DNA of 64,000 bases from Azospirillum canadense (GTDB lineage Bacteria > Pseudomonadota > Alphaproteobacteria > Azospirillales > Azospirillaceae). The notes under the pieces were generated by a model, which had not been told where the DNA came from, did not search any database, and saw nothing but the letters and a program-made list of their open reading frames with translations. Positions 31,855 through 41,311 of the stretch are shown here, piece after piece. The translations under genes and the position numbers were made by a program. Position 1 is the stretch's first letter. Every line of letters starts with the position of its first letter. The stretch is from contig NZ_JAOQNG010000004.1 in assembly GCF_025961225.1 (NCBI RefSeq), positions 403,001-467,000 of the forward strand. The letters run 5' to 3'.

Positions 31855-33138
31855 ATGAAGAACGATCCGCGCAGCCATGGCCTGTGGGAGCGCTCCGCTC
31901 CGCCGGCCCCCGCGACCACCCCGCTGTCCGGCGACGTCGAGGCCGACGTCGCCATCGTCGGCGGCGGCTTCACCGGCCTGTCCGCGGCCCTGCACCTCGC
32001 CGAAGGCGGCGCCTCGGTGGTCGTGCTGGAGGGGGTGGAGATCGGATTCGGCGGGTCGGGCCGCAACGTCGGCCTCGTCAACGCCGGCATGTGGGTGATG
32101 CCCGACGAGCTTCCCGGGGTGCTGGGCGACGTGCACGGCCAGCGGCTGCTCGACCTGCTCGGCAACGCGCCGAGCGTCGTCTTCGACTTGGTCCAGCGGC
32201 ACGGCATGGCGTGCGAGGCGGAGCACCGCGGCACCCTGCATTGCGCCGTCGGGCCGCAGGGCTTCTGGGAACTGCGGGAGCGCGAGCGGCAGTGGAAGGA
32301 ACGCGGCGCGCCCGTCCAGCTGCTCGGGCCAGAGGAGACGGCGCGCAAGGTCGGGACGAAGGCCTACGCCGGTTCCCTGCTCGACCTGCGGGCGGGCACC
32401 ATCCAGCCACTGGCCTACGCCCGCGGCCTCGCGACCGCCGCGATCAAGGCCGGGGCGGTGATCCACACCGGCAGCCCGGTCGTCTCGGCCACGGACGAGG
32501 GCGCGGCGTGGCGCCTGCGCACGCTGGGCGGCACGGTCCGCGCGACGCAGGTCATCGTCGCCACCAACGCCTACACCAGCGGCGTGTGGCCGGAGGTGCG
32601 GGGCGAGTTGGTCCATCTGCCCTACTTCAACATGGCGACCACGCCGCTCAGCGAGGATCTGCGGCGCTCCATCCTGCCGGAACGCCAGGGCGTGTGGGAC
32701 ACGCGCGAGGTGCTGAGTTCCTTCCGCTTCGACCAGCAGGGCCGGCTAGTCTTCGGCAGCGTCGGCGCGTTGCGCGGGACGGGCCTGCCGGTCCACCGCG
32801 ACTGGGGCCGGCGGGCGCTGGCCAAGCTGTTCCCGCAGCTGCGCGGCGTGCGATTCGAGACGGAATGGTACGGCAAGATCGGCATGACCGCCGACAACCT
32901 GCCGCGCTTCCACCGGCTGGCGCGCAACGTCGTGTCCTTCAGCGGCTACAATGGGCGCGGCATCGCGCCGGGAACGGTGTTCGGCCGCTGCCTCGCGCAG
33001 CTGGTGTCCGGGGCGATCACCGAAGCCGACCTGCCGCTGCCGGTCACCGCCCCCGAGGCCGCCCAGCACCGCGCCGCGAAGGAGGCCTATTACGAGGTTG
33101 GCGCCCAGATCGCCCACATCGCCGGCGCGCGGATCTGA
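31855..33138 (+). CDS. FAD-dependent amine/amino-acid oxidoreductase (DAO/PuuB-like)
   Basis: 427 aa of the D-amino-acid-oxidase superfamily. The dinucleotide fold is VAIVGGGFTGLSAALHLAEG (about 31-50). EIGFGGSGRNVGLVNAG resembles the flavin-contact block of gamma-glutamylputrescine oxidase and related proteins. Near the C-terminus FSGYNGRGIAPGTVFGR closes the FAD site. It would oxidise an amine or amino acid to the imine, reducing FAD. The substrate is not identified. It is opposite the LysR gene and lies beside the DUF1989 gene. Confidence 0.88.
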   Translation: MKNDPRSHGLWERSAPPAPATTPLSGDVEADVAIVGGGFTGLSAALHLAEGGASVVVLEGVEIGFGGSGRNVGLVNAGMWVMPDELPGVLGDVHGQRLLDLLGNAPSVVFDLVQRHGMACEAEHRGTLHCAVGPQGFWELRERERQWKERGAPVQLLGPEETARKVGTKAYAGSLLDLRAGTIQPLAYARGLATAAIKAGAVIHTGSPVVSATDEGAAWRLRTLGGTVRATQVIVATNAYTSGVWPEVRGELVHLPYFNMATTPLSEDLRRSILPERQGVWDTREVLSSFRFDQQGRLVFGSVGALRGTGLPVHRDWGRRALAKLFPQLRGVRFETEWYGKIGMTADNLPRFHRLARNVVSFSGYNGRGIAPGTVFGRCLAQLVSGAITEADLPLPVTAPEAAQHRAAKEAYYEVGAQIAHIAGARI

Positions 33139-33267
33139 CGGGCACACGCCGTTCCCCACCCACGGTGCCCGGACGCCCATCGGCCGTTTGGACACTGGAA
33201 ATTGTTCGCTTTGAAACTATATAAGGAGGCAACAGTTCCGCCCCATTCGAGGTGAAGAGGTCACCCC

Positions 33268-34392
33268 ATGACGACTTCCAGCACGAGGACGTTCAGCACG
33301 GCCGCGCGGGCGCGGATCACCGACGACAATCCAATGGGCACCGACGGGTTCGAGTTCGTCGAGTACGCCTCGACGGAGCCGGAAAAGCTCGGCGCGCTGT
33401 TCGAAACCATGGGATTCCAGCCTGTCGCCCGGCACCGGTCGAAGGACGTGACGCTGTACCGCCAGGGCGACATCAACTTCATCGTCAACGCCGAGCCCGA
33501 CAGCTTCGCCCGCCGCTTCGCCCAGGCGCATGGGCCCTGTGCCTGCGCCATGGCCTTCCGCGTCGCCGACGCCAAGCACGCCTTCGAACGCGCGGTCGCC
33601 CTGGGCGCCACGCCGGTGCCGAACCCGGTCGGACCGATGGAGCTGAACATCCCGGCCATCGAGGGTATCGGCGGCAGCCTGCTCTATTTCGTCGACCGCT
33701 ACGGCGACAGCGGCTCCATCTACGACGTCGATTTCCGCTGGACCGGGGAACGCGAGGCGCGGCCCGTCGGCGTCGGCCTGCACACCATCGACCATCTGAC
33801 GCACAACGTCCACCGCGGCAACATGGCGCGCTGGGCGGGCTTCTACGAGAAGCTCTTCAACTTCCGCCAGATCCGCTACTTCGACATTGAGGGCAAGCAC
33901 ACCGGCCTTTTCTCCAAGGCGATGACCAGCCCGGACGGCAAGATCCGCATCCCGATCAACGAGAGCGCCGACGACAAGAGCCAGATCGAGGAATATCTGC
34001 GCGACTACAAGGGCGAGGGCATCCAGCACGTCGCGCTGGAAAGCAGCGACATCTACCACACGGTGTCGAAGCTCGCCGAGAATGGGCAGGAGTTCATGCC
34101 GGCGCCGCCCGACGCCTATTACGACATGGTCGACCAGCGCCTGCCGAACCATGGGGAGCCGCTGGACCGGCTGCGCGAGCTTGGTCTGCTGATCGACGGC
34201 GGCGGGGTGGTGGAAGGCGGGCACGCCCGCGTCCTGCTGCAAATCTTCTCCAAGACCGTGATCGGCCCGATCTTCTTCGAGTTCATCCAGCGCAAGGGCG
34301 ACGAAGGCTTCGGGGAGGGCAATTTCCGCGCCCTGTTCGAGAGCATTGAGGCCGACCAGCTCCAGCGCGGCGTCATCGGGCCGGACGCCTGA
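33268..34392 (+). CDS. hpd: 4-hydroxyphenylpyruvate dioxygenase
   Basis: 374 aa. It converts 4-hydroxyphenylpyruvate to homogentisate in tyrosine catabolism. The iron facial triad is visible: His176 in IDHLTHNVHRG, His254 in IQHVALESSD and Glu338 in IFFEFIQRKGDEGFGEGNF. The N-terminal pseudo-domain begins GFEFVEYASTEPEKL. The start has AAGAGG ten bases upstream; the leader is about 45 bases beyond an AT-rich TATATAA stretch (33218) that may be a -10 box. First gene of a three-gene unit ending with hmgA. Confidence 0.96.
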   Translation: MTTSSTRTFSTAARARITDDNPMGTDGFEFVEYASTEPEKLGALFETMGFQPVARHRSKDVTLYRQGDINFIVNAEPDSFARRFAQAHGPCACAMAFRVADAKHAFERAVALGATPVPNPVGPMELNIPAIEGIGGSLLYFVDRYGDSGSIYDVDFRWTGEREARPVGVGLHTIDHLTHNVHRGNMARWAGFYEKLFNFRQIRYFDIEGKHTGLFSKAMTSPDGKIRIPINESADDKSQIEEYLRDYKGEGIQHVALESSDIYHTVSKLAENGQEFMPAPPDAYYDMVDQRLPNHGEPLDRLRELGLLIDGGGVVEGGHARVLLQIFSKTVIGPIFFEFIQRKGDEGFGEGNFRALFESIEADQLQRGVIGPDA

Positions 34393-34397
34393 CGGCC

Positions 34398-34802
34398 ATG
34401 GCGGCCCAGAACGGTAACGCGGAGAACGGCGACGCGTGGCGCAAGAGCCCGCTGGCGCCCGCCCCCGGCACGGCGCTGGGGCGGCTGGAGGAGTTTCCGG
34501 ACGGCGAGGCGCGGGAATTCCGCTTCGGCGAGGGGCGGCGGGTCTTCTCCATGCTGGTCGTGCGCTGCGGCGGGGACGTCCGCGCCTTCGTCAACGCCTG
34601 CCCGCATGTCTGGCTGCCGTTGACCTACCGCGGCGCCTCCGTCGTCAGCGCCGACGGCGCGCGGCTCGTCTGCTCGAACCATCAGGCGGAGTTCGCGGTG
34701 GAGGATGGCCGTGCCCTCGGCGGCCCGGTCGAGCCGGACTGCCGCCTGACGCCGGTGCCGGTCGCCGTGGGGGCCGACGGGGTGGTGCGTGTCGGGGAGT
34801 GA
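34398..34802 (+). CDS. Rieske [2Fe-2S] ferredoxin-like protein
   Basis: 134 aa, soluble. The cluster ligands are Cys68 and His70 (NACPHVWLP) and Cys92 and His95 (LVCSNHQAEF), the CxH and CxxH boxes of Rieske proteins. The linker between boxes is slightly long. It starts 5 bases after hpd and ends 16 before hmgA, so all three form one operon. A role in electron supply or as a small regulatory subunit of tyrosine catabolism is an inference; neither flanking dioxygenase needs an external electron donor. Confidence 0.85.
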   Translation: MAAQNGNAENGDAWRKSPLAPAPGTALGRLEEFPDGEAREFRFGEGRRVFSMLVVRCGGDVRAFVNACPHVWLPLTYRGASVVSADGARLVCSNHQAEFAVEDGRALGGPVEPDCRLTPVPVAVGADGVVRVGE

Positions 34803-34818
34803 AGGGGGGAAAGTCATC

Positions 34819-36120
34819 ATGACCAGCGATCTCACCTACAATTCGGGCTTCGGGAACGAGTTCGCGACGGAAGCGCTGCCCGGCGCGCTGCCGGTCGGGC
34901 GCAACTCACCCCAGAACCCACCCTATGGCCTGTATGCGGAGCAGCTGTCCGGCACCGCCTTCACCGCCCCCCGCGCGCACAACCGCCGCAGCTGGCTGTA
35001 CCGCATCCGCCCGGCGGTCATGCACCAGCCGTTCCAGCCACTCGACAATGGACGGCTGCTCAGCCGCTTCGACGAGGTGCCGACGCCGCCCAACCAGCTG
35101 CGCTGGGACCCGTTGCCCATGCCCGACCGGCCGGCCGATTTCCTGGACGGGCTCGTCACCATGGCCGGCAACGGCGACCCGGCGGCGCAGAGCGGCTGCG
35201 CCATCCACCTCTACGCCGCCAACCGGCCCATGGACGGGCGCTTCTTCAGCAACGCCGACGGCGAGATGCTGATCGTGCCCCAGACGGGCCGGCTTCTCCT
35301 CGCCACCGAACTCGGCCGGCTGGAGGTCGCGCCGCAGGAAATCGCCGTCATCCCCCGCGGCATACGCTTTCGGGTCGAACTGCCGGACGGTGAGGCGCGC
35401 GGCTACGTCTGCGAGAATTACGGCGCGCCGCTGCGCCTGCCGGACCTCGGCCCCATCGGGTCGAACGGGCTGGCCAACCCGCGCGACTTCCTGACGCCGA
35501 CGGCCTGGTACGAGGACCGCGAGGGCGATTTCACGCTGGTCGCCAAGTTCATGGGCAACCTGTGGTCGGCCGCGATCGGCCATTCGCCGCTGGACGTCGT
35601 CGCTTGGCACGGCAACTGCGCGCCCTGCAAGTACGACCTGCGGCGCTTCAACACCATCGGCTCGATCAGCTACGACCACCCCGACCCGTCGATCTTCCTG
35701 GTCCTCCATGCGCCCAGCGACACGCCGGGCGTGGACAACATCGACTTCGTGATCTTCCCGCCGCGCTGGCTGGCCGCGGAAGACACCTTCCGGCCGCCTT
35801 GGTTCCACCGCAACATCGCCAGCGAGTTCATGGGCCTGATCCATGGCGTCTATGACGCCAAGGAAGAGGGGTTCCTGCCCGGTGGTGCCAGCTTGCACAA
35901 CTGCATGAGCGGCCACGGCCCGGATGCGGAGGCTTTCGAGAAGGCCACCGCCGCCGACACGACCCGGCCGCACCATGTCGCCGACACCATGGCCTTCATG
36001 GTGGAAACCCGCGCCGTCATTCGCCCGACCCGCTACGCGCTGGAAACCGCCCAGCTCCAGCACGAGTATTTCCGTTGCTGGCAGGGTCTCCGAAAACGCT
36101 TCGACCCGGAGCGACGCTGA
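34819..36120 (+). CDS. hmgA: Homogentisate 1,2-dioxygenase
   Basis: 433 aa. It opens the homogentisate ring to 4-maleylacetoacetate. NSGFGNEFATEALPGALPVG and NPPYGLYAEQLSGTAFTAPR are the N-terminal signatures. The Fe-binding segment PPWFHRNIASEFMGLIHG supplies His and Glu ligands, and SLHNCMSGHGPDAEAFEKA follows near the C-terminus. Start at ATG behind GAAGGGGGGA. The next steps (maleylacetoacetate isomerase, fumarylacetoacetase) are not in the window, so the pathway is completed elsewhere. A strong terminator follows. Confidence 0.97.
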   Translation: MTSDLTYNSGFGNEFATEALPGALPVGRNSPQNPPYGLYAEQLSGTAFTAPRAHNRRSWLYRIRPAVMHQPFQPLDNGRLLSRFDEVPTPPNQLRWDPLPMPDRPADFLDGLVTMAGNGDPAAQSGCAIHLYAANRPMDGRFFSNADGEMLIVPQTGRLLLATELGRLEVAPQEIAVIPRGIRFRVELPDGEARGYVCENYGAPLRLPDLGPIGSNGLANPRDFLTPTAWYEDREGDFTLVAKFMGNLWSAAIGHSPLDVVAWHGNCAPCKYDLRRFNTIGSISYDHPDPSIFLVLHAPSDTPGVDNIDFVIFPPRWLAAEDTFRPPWFHRNIASEFMGLIHGVYDAKEEGFLPGGASLHNCMSGHGPDAEAFEKATAADTTRPHHVADTMAFMVETRAVIRPTRYALETAQLQHEYFRCWQGLRKRFDPERR

Positions 36121-36451
36121 GGGGCCATTCGGAAGCCCATTCGAGGGATGACCGCTTCGTTTCGTCTTCGTCCCGCGAAAGTGCTGCGCGATGCTTGCAT
36201 TTCGTGTGGGCGGTAAGGGGCTGATACGATGAGGAAAAGCCCCCTCTCCCTTGAGGGGAGAGGGGGCTTTTTGCCGCGTCCTTAGCGAGTCGTTACCCCC
36301 TAAGCGCTATGGCCAAAGGCGATATTGGTTTCGTGTCGAACCCAAATCATTGTAGCGGCTGGCGGGAAGCCGCGGCCCACCGGTTCCGGACGCGGCAACC
36401 TTGCCCGATGCGCTTCGCCATCGGGCCGGTCGGGCGAGGGCACAAGCACGG
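36121..36451. other. Intergenic region between hmgA and the hybrid kinase
   Basis: The left half holds the terminator at 36235-36272. The rest carries no gene I can support and no clear promoter, though the interval TAGCGCTATGG near 36302 is a short palindrome. The kinase promoter must lie in the right half. Confidence 0.5.
36235..36272 (+). terminator. Rho-independent terminator of the hpd-hmgA operon
   Basis: AAAAGCCCCCTCTCCC pairs with GGGAGAGGGGGCTTTT across a five-base loop, and the stem ends in a TTTTT run. It is also symmetric enough to work in both directions. Confidence 0.85.
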
Positions 36452-39082
36452 ATGTCAACGAAATCCATCGACGGTGATCGCCTGCGGCCCTTGCAGGGTG
36501 GCAGCATCCGGTCGTTGAAGGTGCTGCTCGCCGCGTCCATCCTGCTCCCGGCCCTGATGTTCGCCGGAGCGGCCTGGAAGAGCTACCACGACGCCATGGA
36601 GCACGCCGCCGATCGGGCGGAGAAGCTCACCAGCATCGTCCACGAGCACGCGCAGAAGGTGTTCGAGACCAACGAGGCGCTGCTGGGGCGCATCGACGAC
36701 GTGACGCATGGCATGGGCGCCGCCACGATCCGCGCCGACGAGCAGGCCTTGCACGAACGCCTGAAGTCGATGAGCACGGGCATCGCCCAGATCCAGGCGG
36801 CCTGGATCCTGGACGACCAGGGCGCGCCGCTGGTCAGCAACCGTTTCTATCCCGTGCCGCAGGGCGTCAGCGCCGCCGGCCGTCCCTATTTCCAGGCTCA
36901 TCGCCGCGGCGACGGGGGGCTCTTCGTCACCGAGTCGATGCAGGGCGTCCTCACCGCCGAGACCTTCTTCAACATCAGCCGGCGGCGCACCGGTCCGGAC
37001 GCCGGGTTCAGCGGCGTCGTCTCCGTCTCCATCGCGCATTCCTACTTCACCGACGTCTACCAGCGCATCGCCGGGGCCGGGCAGGACGTCGCGGTCACCA
37101 TGACCCGCGACGACGGGATGGTGGTCGTCCGCTACCCCAACCCGCCGAAGCCCGGCATGCGGCTGTCGCCGGACAGCGGCGTGATGACGGCGGTCCGCAA
37201 GGGTGAGTTCGGGCGCCCGATCTGGGTGAAGTCGCAGCTGGACGGCGTGTGGCGGATCGTCAGCGTGCAGCGGATCGGTTCCTACCCGCTGCACATCGCC
37301 GCCGGCGTGACCTATGCCTCGGTCCTGCGCGAGTGGGGCGAAAACCTCGCCATCTACGGCGTGGTCTTCCTGGCGGCAGCGGCCGGCCTGTTCGCCACGA
37401 CGTGGCTGGCCCTGCGCCAGACCATCCGGGAACAGCGCGCCACCGCCCAATGGGCGGAAGAGGCGGAGCGGCGGGAGGCGGCCGAAGCGGCCCTGCGGCA
37501 AAGCCAGAAGCTGGAGGCCATCGGCCAGCTGACCGGTGGAGTGGCGCACGACTTCAACAACCTGCTGACGGTCATCGTCGGCAACCTCGGCCTGATCGAA
37601 CGGCGGGCGAACAACCCGGACGAGGTGCGCGGCATGGCGGCCGCCGCCCTAACCGCGGCGGCGCGTGGCGAGCGGCTGACCCAGCACCTGCTCGCCTTCG
37701 CCCGGCGGCAGGCGCTGCGCCCGCAGGTCGTGGACGTGAACCGGCTGGTGTCCGGGCTGGTGCCGCTGGTGCAGCGGGCGGTGGGGGAGCGCATCGCGGT
37801 CGACCTGCGCCTCGCCAACGACTTGGCCCACTGCCGCATTGACCCGAACCAGTGTGAGACGGCGCTGCTGAACCTTGCGGTCAACGCGCGCGACGCCATG
37901 CCCGACGGCGGGCGCCTGACGATCGCGACGCGGAACGCCCGCCTGGACTCCGCGGCCGGGGAACTGGGGCCGGGCGACTATGTCGCCGTCGTCGTCGCGG
38001 ACACCGGTGCCGGCATCCCGCCCGACATCCTGCCCCACGTGTTCGAACCCTTCTTCACCACCAAGGACGTCGGCAAGGGCAGTGGCCTGGGTCTGTCGCA
38101 GATCTACGGCTTTGCCCGGCAGTCCGGCGGGCAGGCCCAGATCGAAAGCGCGGTCGGCGAAGGCACCACGGTGACCCTGCTGCTGCCCCAGACCCGGGAA
38201 CGGGCGGCCGTGGCCGACGCGTCGCTGTTCCGATCCGATCCGCTGGCCGGGAAGGGTGAGGTCGTCCTTGTGGTGGATGACGACGACGATGTCCGGGCGA
38301 TCGCGGCGCGCAGCCTGCGCGACCTCGGCTATGTGGTCGTCACGGCGCCGGACGGCCCCTCCGCGGTCGCCATCCTCCAGGGCGGCCAGCGGATCGATGC
38401 GCTGTTCAGCGACGTGGTCATGCCCAACGGCATGAGCGGCGTCGCCTTGGCGCGCGAGGCGCGGCGGCTGCGCCCGGGGATCGGCGTGCTGCTGACCTCC
38501 GGCTACACGGCGCAGGCCCTGGCGCAGGAGCATGGGCTGGAGGAGTCGCACCCGCTGCTGCCCAAGCCCTACCGCGAGACAGACCTTGCGGCCATGATCC
38601 GCACCATCCTGCCCCATCCGAAATCAACGGGCAGGAAGGCGGCGGAACTCCCAACGAACGCAGCAATGAACATTGCGGCGAACGCGGCGCCCAGCCTGCG
38701 CATCCTGCTGGTCGAGGACGACACGCTGGTCCGCATGGTCGCCGCCGCCACGCTGGCCGACCTGGGCCACGCCGTGACCGAGGCCGGCGACGGGACGGAG
38801 GCCCTGCGCTGCCTGGAGGATGGGAACGGCTTCGACGTTCTGATCACCGACCTCGGCCTGCCGGGCATGGACGGGCTCGTCCTCGCCAAGCTCGTGCGGG
38901 AACGGAGTCCCGGCATCGCGGTCATCCTGGCGACCGGCTACGCCGACCGCGCGGACGACGGCCATCGCGCCAGCGGCATGGAGTGCGTCAGCCTGGCCAA
39001 GCCCTACGGGCGCGTCGAACTGGAACGCGGCCTGGCCGCCGCCCTGTCCTGCACCCGCGTGCGGCGGTCGACCGCGGCGTGA
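36452..39082 (+). CDS. Hybrid sensor histidine kinase with two C-terminal receiver domains
   Basis: 876 aa from MSTKSIDGDR. TM1 is about 22-42 and TM2 about 298-320, enclosing a periplasmic dCACHE-type sensor that includes AAWILDDQGAPLVSNRFY and YFQAHRRGDGGLFVT. A short coiled segment leads to the phospho-acceptor His366 (GGVAHDFNNLL), then an ATPase domain with NLAVNARDAMPDGG, DTGAGIPP and GKGSGLGLSQIYGF. Two receivers follow: one with DDDDDV and SDVVMPNGMSG, the other with EDDTLV and TDLGLPGMDG. No output regulator is adjacent. The ligand is unknown. Confidence 0.93.
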   Translation: MSTKSIDGDRLRPLQGGSIRSLKVLLAASILLPALMFAGAAWKSYHDAMEHAADRAEKLTSIVHEHAQKVFETNEALLGRIDDVTHGMGAATIRADEQALHERLKSMSTGIAQIQAAWILDDQGAPLVSNRFYPVPQGVSAAGRPYFQAHRRGDGGLFVTESMQGVLTAETFFNISRRRTGPDAGFSGVVSVSIAHSYFTDVYQRIAGAGQDVAVTMTRDDGMVVVRYPNPPKPGMRLSPDSGVMTAVRKGEFGRPIWVKSQLDGVWRIVSVQRIGSYPLHIAAGVTYASVLREWGENLAIYGVVFLAAAAGLFATTWLALRQTIREQRATAQWAEEAERREAAEAALRQSQKLEAIGQLTGGVAHDFNNLLTVIVGNLGLIERRANNPDEVRGMAAAALTAAARGERLTQHLLAFARRQALRPQVVDVNRLVSGLVPLVQRAVGERIAVDLRLANDLAHCRIDPNQCETALLNLAVNARDAMPDGGRLTIATRNARLDSAAGELGPGDYVAVVVADTGAGIPPDILPHVFEPFFTTKDVGKGSGLGLSQIYGFARQSGGQAQIESAVGEGTTVTLLLPQTRERAAVADASLFRSDPLAGKGEVVLVVDDDDDVRAIAARSLRDLGYVVVTAPDGPSAVAILQGGQRIDALFSDVVMPNGMSGVALAREARRLRPGIGVLLTSGYTAQALAQEHGLEESHPLLPKPYRETDLAAMIRTILPHPKSTGRKAAELPTNAAMNIAANAAPSLRILLVEDDTLVRMVAAATLADLGHAVTEAGDGTEALRCLEDGNGFDVLITDLGLPGMDGLVLAKLVRERSPGIAVILATGYADRADDGHRASGMECVSLAKPYGRVELERGLAAALSCTRVRRSTAA

Positions 39083-39089
39083 GTTGGCA

Positions 39090-40385
39090 TCACCCGGTGT
39101 CCGGTTCCGGACCGCGGGTCGAATCGCGCGCCGCGACGGTGGGCAGGCTGACCGGGGCGCTGGTTTCCGCGGACCGGTAGATCGCCTCCATCACCTGATG
39201 GTCCTGAACGCCCTCAGTCCCCGGCGTGTGGGGCGTGCGGCCCTGGGCGGCGCAGGTCGCCATGTGGTCGATCTCCAGCGCGAACTGGTTTTCCCGCGAC
39301 AGGCGGACGGACTCCACCGCTTCGCTCTTCCCGTCGCGATGGGCGAGGCGCATCTGCTGGCCCTCGTAGGCGAAGGCGTTTTCCAGGTCGATCCAGCCCT
39401 TCTCCAGCCGGACGCGCAGGTCCTTGGACTCGTGCGCCCCATAGCTGGCCGCGCAGTTGGCGATGGCGCCGGACGGGAAGCGCAGCATGAAGGACAGCGA
39501 CTCCTCCACCTCGCGGTAGCGCGGGTCGTCCTTTGGGGAGAAGGCACGGGCGAAGACCTCCACCGGCTCCTCGCCCAGCAGGGCGCGGGCGCTGTTCAGG
39601 CAATAGAGCCCGATGTCGGGTAGCGCGCCGCCGCCGGCCAACGCCTTGCGGAAACGCCACTGGTCGGCCGTGCCCATGGTCTGGGTGTTGGTCGCCTCGA
39701 TGAAGCGCACCGCGCCCAGTTCGCCGGAGCGGACCAGCCGGATGACTTCGCGGTTGTAGGGCTCGTACTGGCAACGGTAGGCGACCATCAGCCGGACGCC
39801 CGCGGCGTCGCAGGCGGCGGTCATCTCCCGCGCCTCGGCGGAGGAGGTCGCCATGGGCTTCTCGCACAGCACATGCTTCCCGGCCTTCGCCGCGCGCAGC
39901 ACATACTCCCGGTGCAGGCCGTTGGGCAGCACGATGTAGACGGCTTGGATCTCCCGGTTCTCGGCGATGCGGTCGAAGTCGGCGTAGCTGTAGACGGACT
40001 CCGGCTTGATCCCATGCTGTGCGGCGACCAGCTTGGCCTTTTCCGGGCTGCCGGACACCAGGGCGACCAGGCGGGCGCGCTTGCAGTCCCCGAAGGCCGG
40101 CAGGATCTCCTCCAGCGCCAGCCGGCCGAGCCCGACGATGGCGAAGCCCACCCGCTCCGACGGCGGCAAGGGGGCCGGCGGCGGAGCGGAGGGCCGGTCC
40201 GCCTCCCCCCGCCAGTTCGGGAAGGTGACACGCCCGCCCTCCACCTTTCCGGCGTCCACGGGCGACGTGCCGGGCAGAGGGCCGGAGCCCGCGGCGAAGG
40301 ACGGGCCAGCCGCCGCGGTGAGAAGCCCGGCCGATCCGGTCAGGATCACGCCGCGGCGGGTGGGGGTGAACCGATCGAACCGCAT
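39090..40385 (-). CDS. Gfo/Idh/MocA oxidoreductase, glucose-fructose-oxidoreductase-like, Tat-exported
   Basis: 431 aa. A twin-arginine signal (TPTRRGVILTGSAGLL, cleavage near SFAAG) and a proline-rich arm (about 60-75) precede the Rossmann domain GFAIVGLGRLALEEILPAF. This closely follows the pattern of Zymomonas glucose-fructose oxidoreductase, which is exported with bound NADP. AGKHVLCEKPMATS carries the catalytic Lys. GGGALPDIGLYCLNSARALLG is the C-terminal domain signature. It probably oxidises a sugar in the periplasm. Convergent with the kinase gene. Confidence 0.88.
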   Translation of the reverse strand: MRFDRFTPTRRGVILTGSAGLLTAAAGPSFAAGSGPLPGTSPVDAGKVEGGRVTFPNWRGEADRPSAPPPAPLPPSERVGFAIVGLGRLALEEILPAFGDCKRARLVALVSGSPEKAKLVAAQHGIKPESVYSYADFDRIAENREIQAVYIVLPNGLHREYVLRAAKAGKHVLCEKPMATSSAEAREMTAACDAAGVRLMVAYRCQYEPYNREVIRLVRSGELGAVRFIEATNTQTMGTADQWRFRKALAGGGALPDIGLYCLNSARALLGEEPVEVFARAFSPKDDPRYREVEESLSFMLRFPSGAIANCAASYGAHESKDLRVRLEKGWIDLENAFAYEGQQMRLAHRDGKSEAVESVRLSRENQFALEIDHMATCAAQGRTPHTPGTEGVQDHQVMEAIYRSAETSAPVSLPTVAARDSTRGPEPDTG

Positions 40386-40425
40386 GATGGGCGGCGTCCT
40401 TCGTTTTCGGGAATAGGGGCGGTGG

Positions 40426-41217
40426 TCAGTGCGTGCCGGAGCCGGGTTCCGCCATCTTGCGGTGCTGCTCGGCCAGGACGCCGGCCGGGGTGACGCTCGC
40501 CACCGCCGTTTGCAGCTTGTTCTTCCAGCCGCTGACCACGTCGCCCTCGCTGCGCATCATGGCGTTGAAGCCGACCTCCGCGACCATGGCGGGGCTGTCC
40601 TTCTTCGACTGGCCGATCTTGGTGTCCATCATGCCGGCGCGCTCGAAGAACTCCGTGTCGGTGGCGCCGGGCATCAGGCAGGTGACGGTGATGCCGCAGT
40701 CCCGCAGCTCGCTGCGCAGGGCGAAGGAGAAGGAATCGATGAAGGCCTTCGTGCCGTTGTAGACCGCCTGGTAGGCGCCCGGCGTGAAGCCGGCGATGGA
40801 GCCGGTGATCAGGATGCGGCCCTGTTTGCGGTCGCGCATGCCGCGCCCGACCTTCTGGATCAGGTACAGTGTGCCGGTGATGTTGGTGTCGATGACGTGC
40901 CGGGCGTCCTTGAAGTCCTGGTCCAGGAAGCCATGGCCCAGCCCATGGCCGGCGTTGGCCAGCAGCGCGTCTACCGGCCGCCCCTTCAGCGCCGCGCAGA
41001 GCTTGTCCACCCCCTCCAGCGTGGCGAGGTCGGCCTGCATGGTGTCGACCGCCGCCCCCAGGCCGCGTAATTCCATTGCGGCGTCCTCGATCGCGGGATC
41101 GTCGGCGGCGATCAGCAGGTCGAAGCCGTTCTCGGCGCACTGTTTGGCCAGCTCGCGGCCGATCCCGCTGGACGCGCCGGTGACGATCGCCAAGGGCTTG
41201 TTGGCTGCACGGGCCAT
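40426..41217 (-). CDS. Short-chain dehydrogenase/reductase
   Basis: 263-aa classical SDR. Cofactor motif TGASSGIG at 13-20; NAG at 88-90; catalytic Ser140 (ILITGSIAG), Tyr153 and Lys157 (YNGTKAF). The residue after the second strand (AADDPA) includes acidic Asp, hinting at NAD preference. CLMPGATDTEFFERA follows the active site. The last part (from about 215) has an unusual KNKLQTAVASVTPAG segment. It lies 41 bases upstream of the GFOR-like gene on the same strand and may be cotranscribed with it. Substrate unknown. Confidence 0.9.
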   Translation of the reverse strand: MARAANKPLAIVTGASSGIGRELAKQCAENGFDLLIAADDPAIEDAAMELRGLGAAVDTMQADLATLEGVDKLCAALKGRPVDALLANAGHGLGHGFLDQDFKDARHVIDTNITGTLYLIQKVGRGMRDRKQGRILITGSIAGFTPGAYQAVYNGTKAFIDSFSFALRSELRDCGITVTCLMPGATDTEFFERAGMMDTKIGQSKKDSPAMVAEVGFNAMMRSEGDVVSGWKNKLQTAVASVTPAGVLAEQHRKMAEPGSGTH

Positions 41218-41311
41218 GGGGGTTGTCCTCTCGCAAAGCGTTGAATGCCCGGCTCAACCGGACATGGCGAGAGGAGGTTCCGGTTCTTTTCGCCGCAAAC
41301 CGGCGCCGGGA

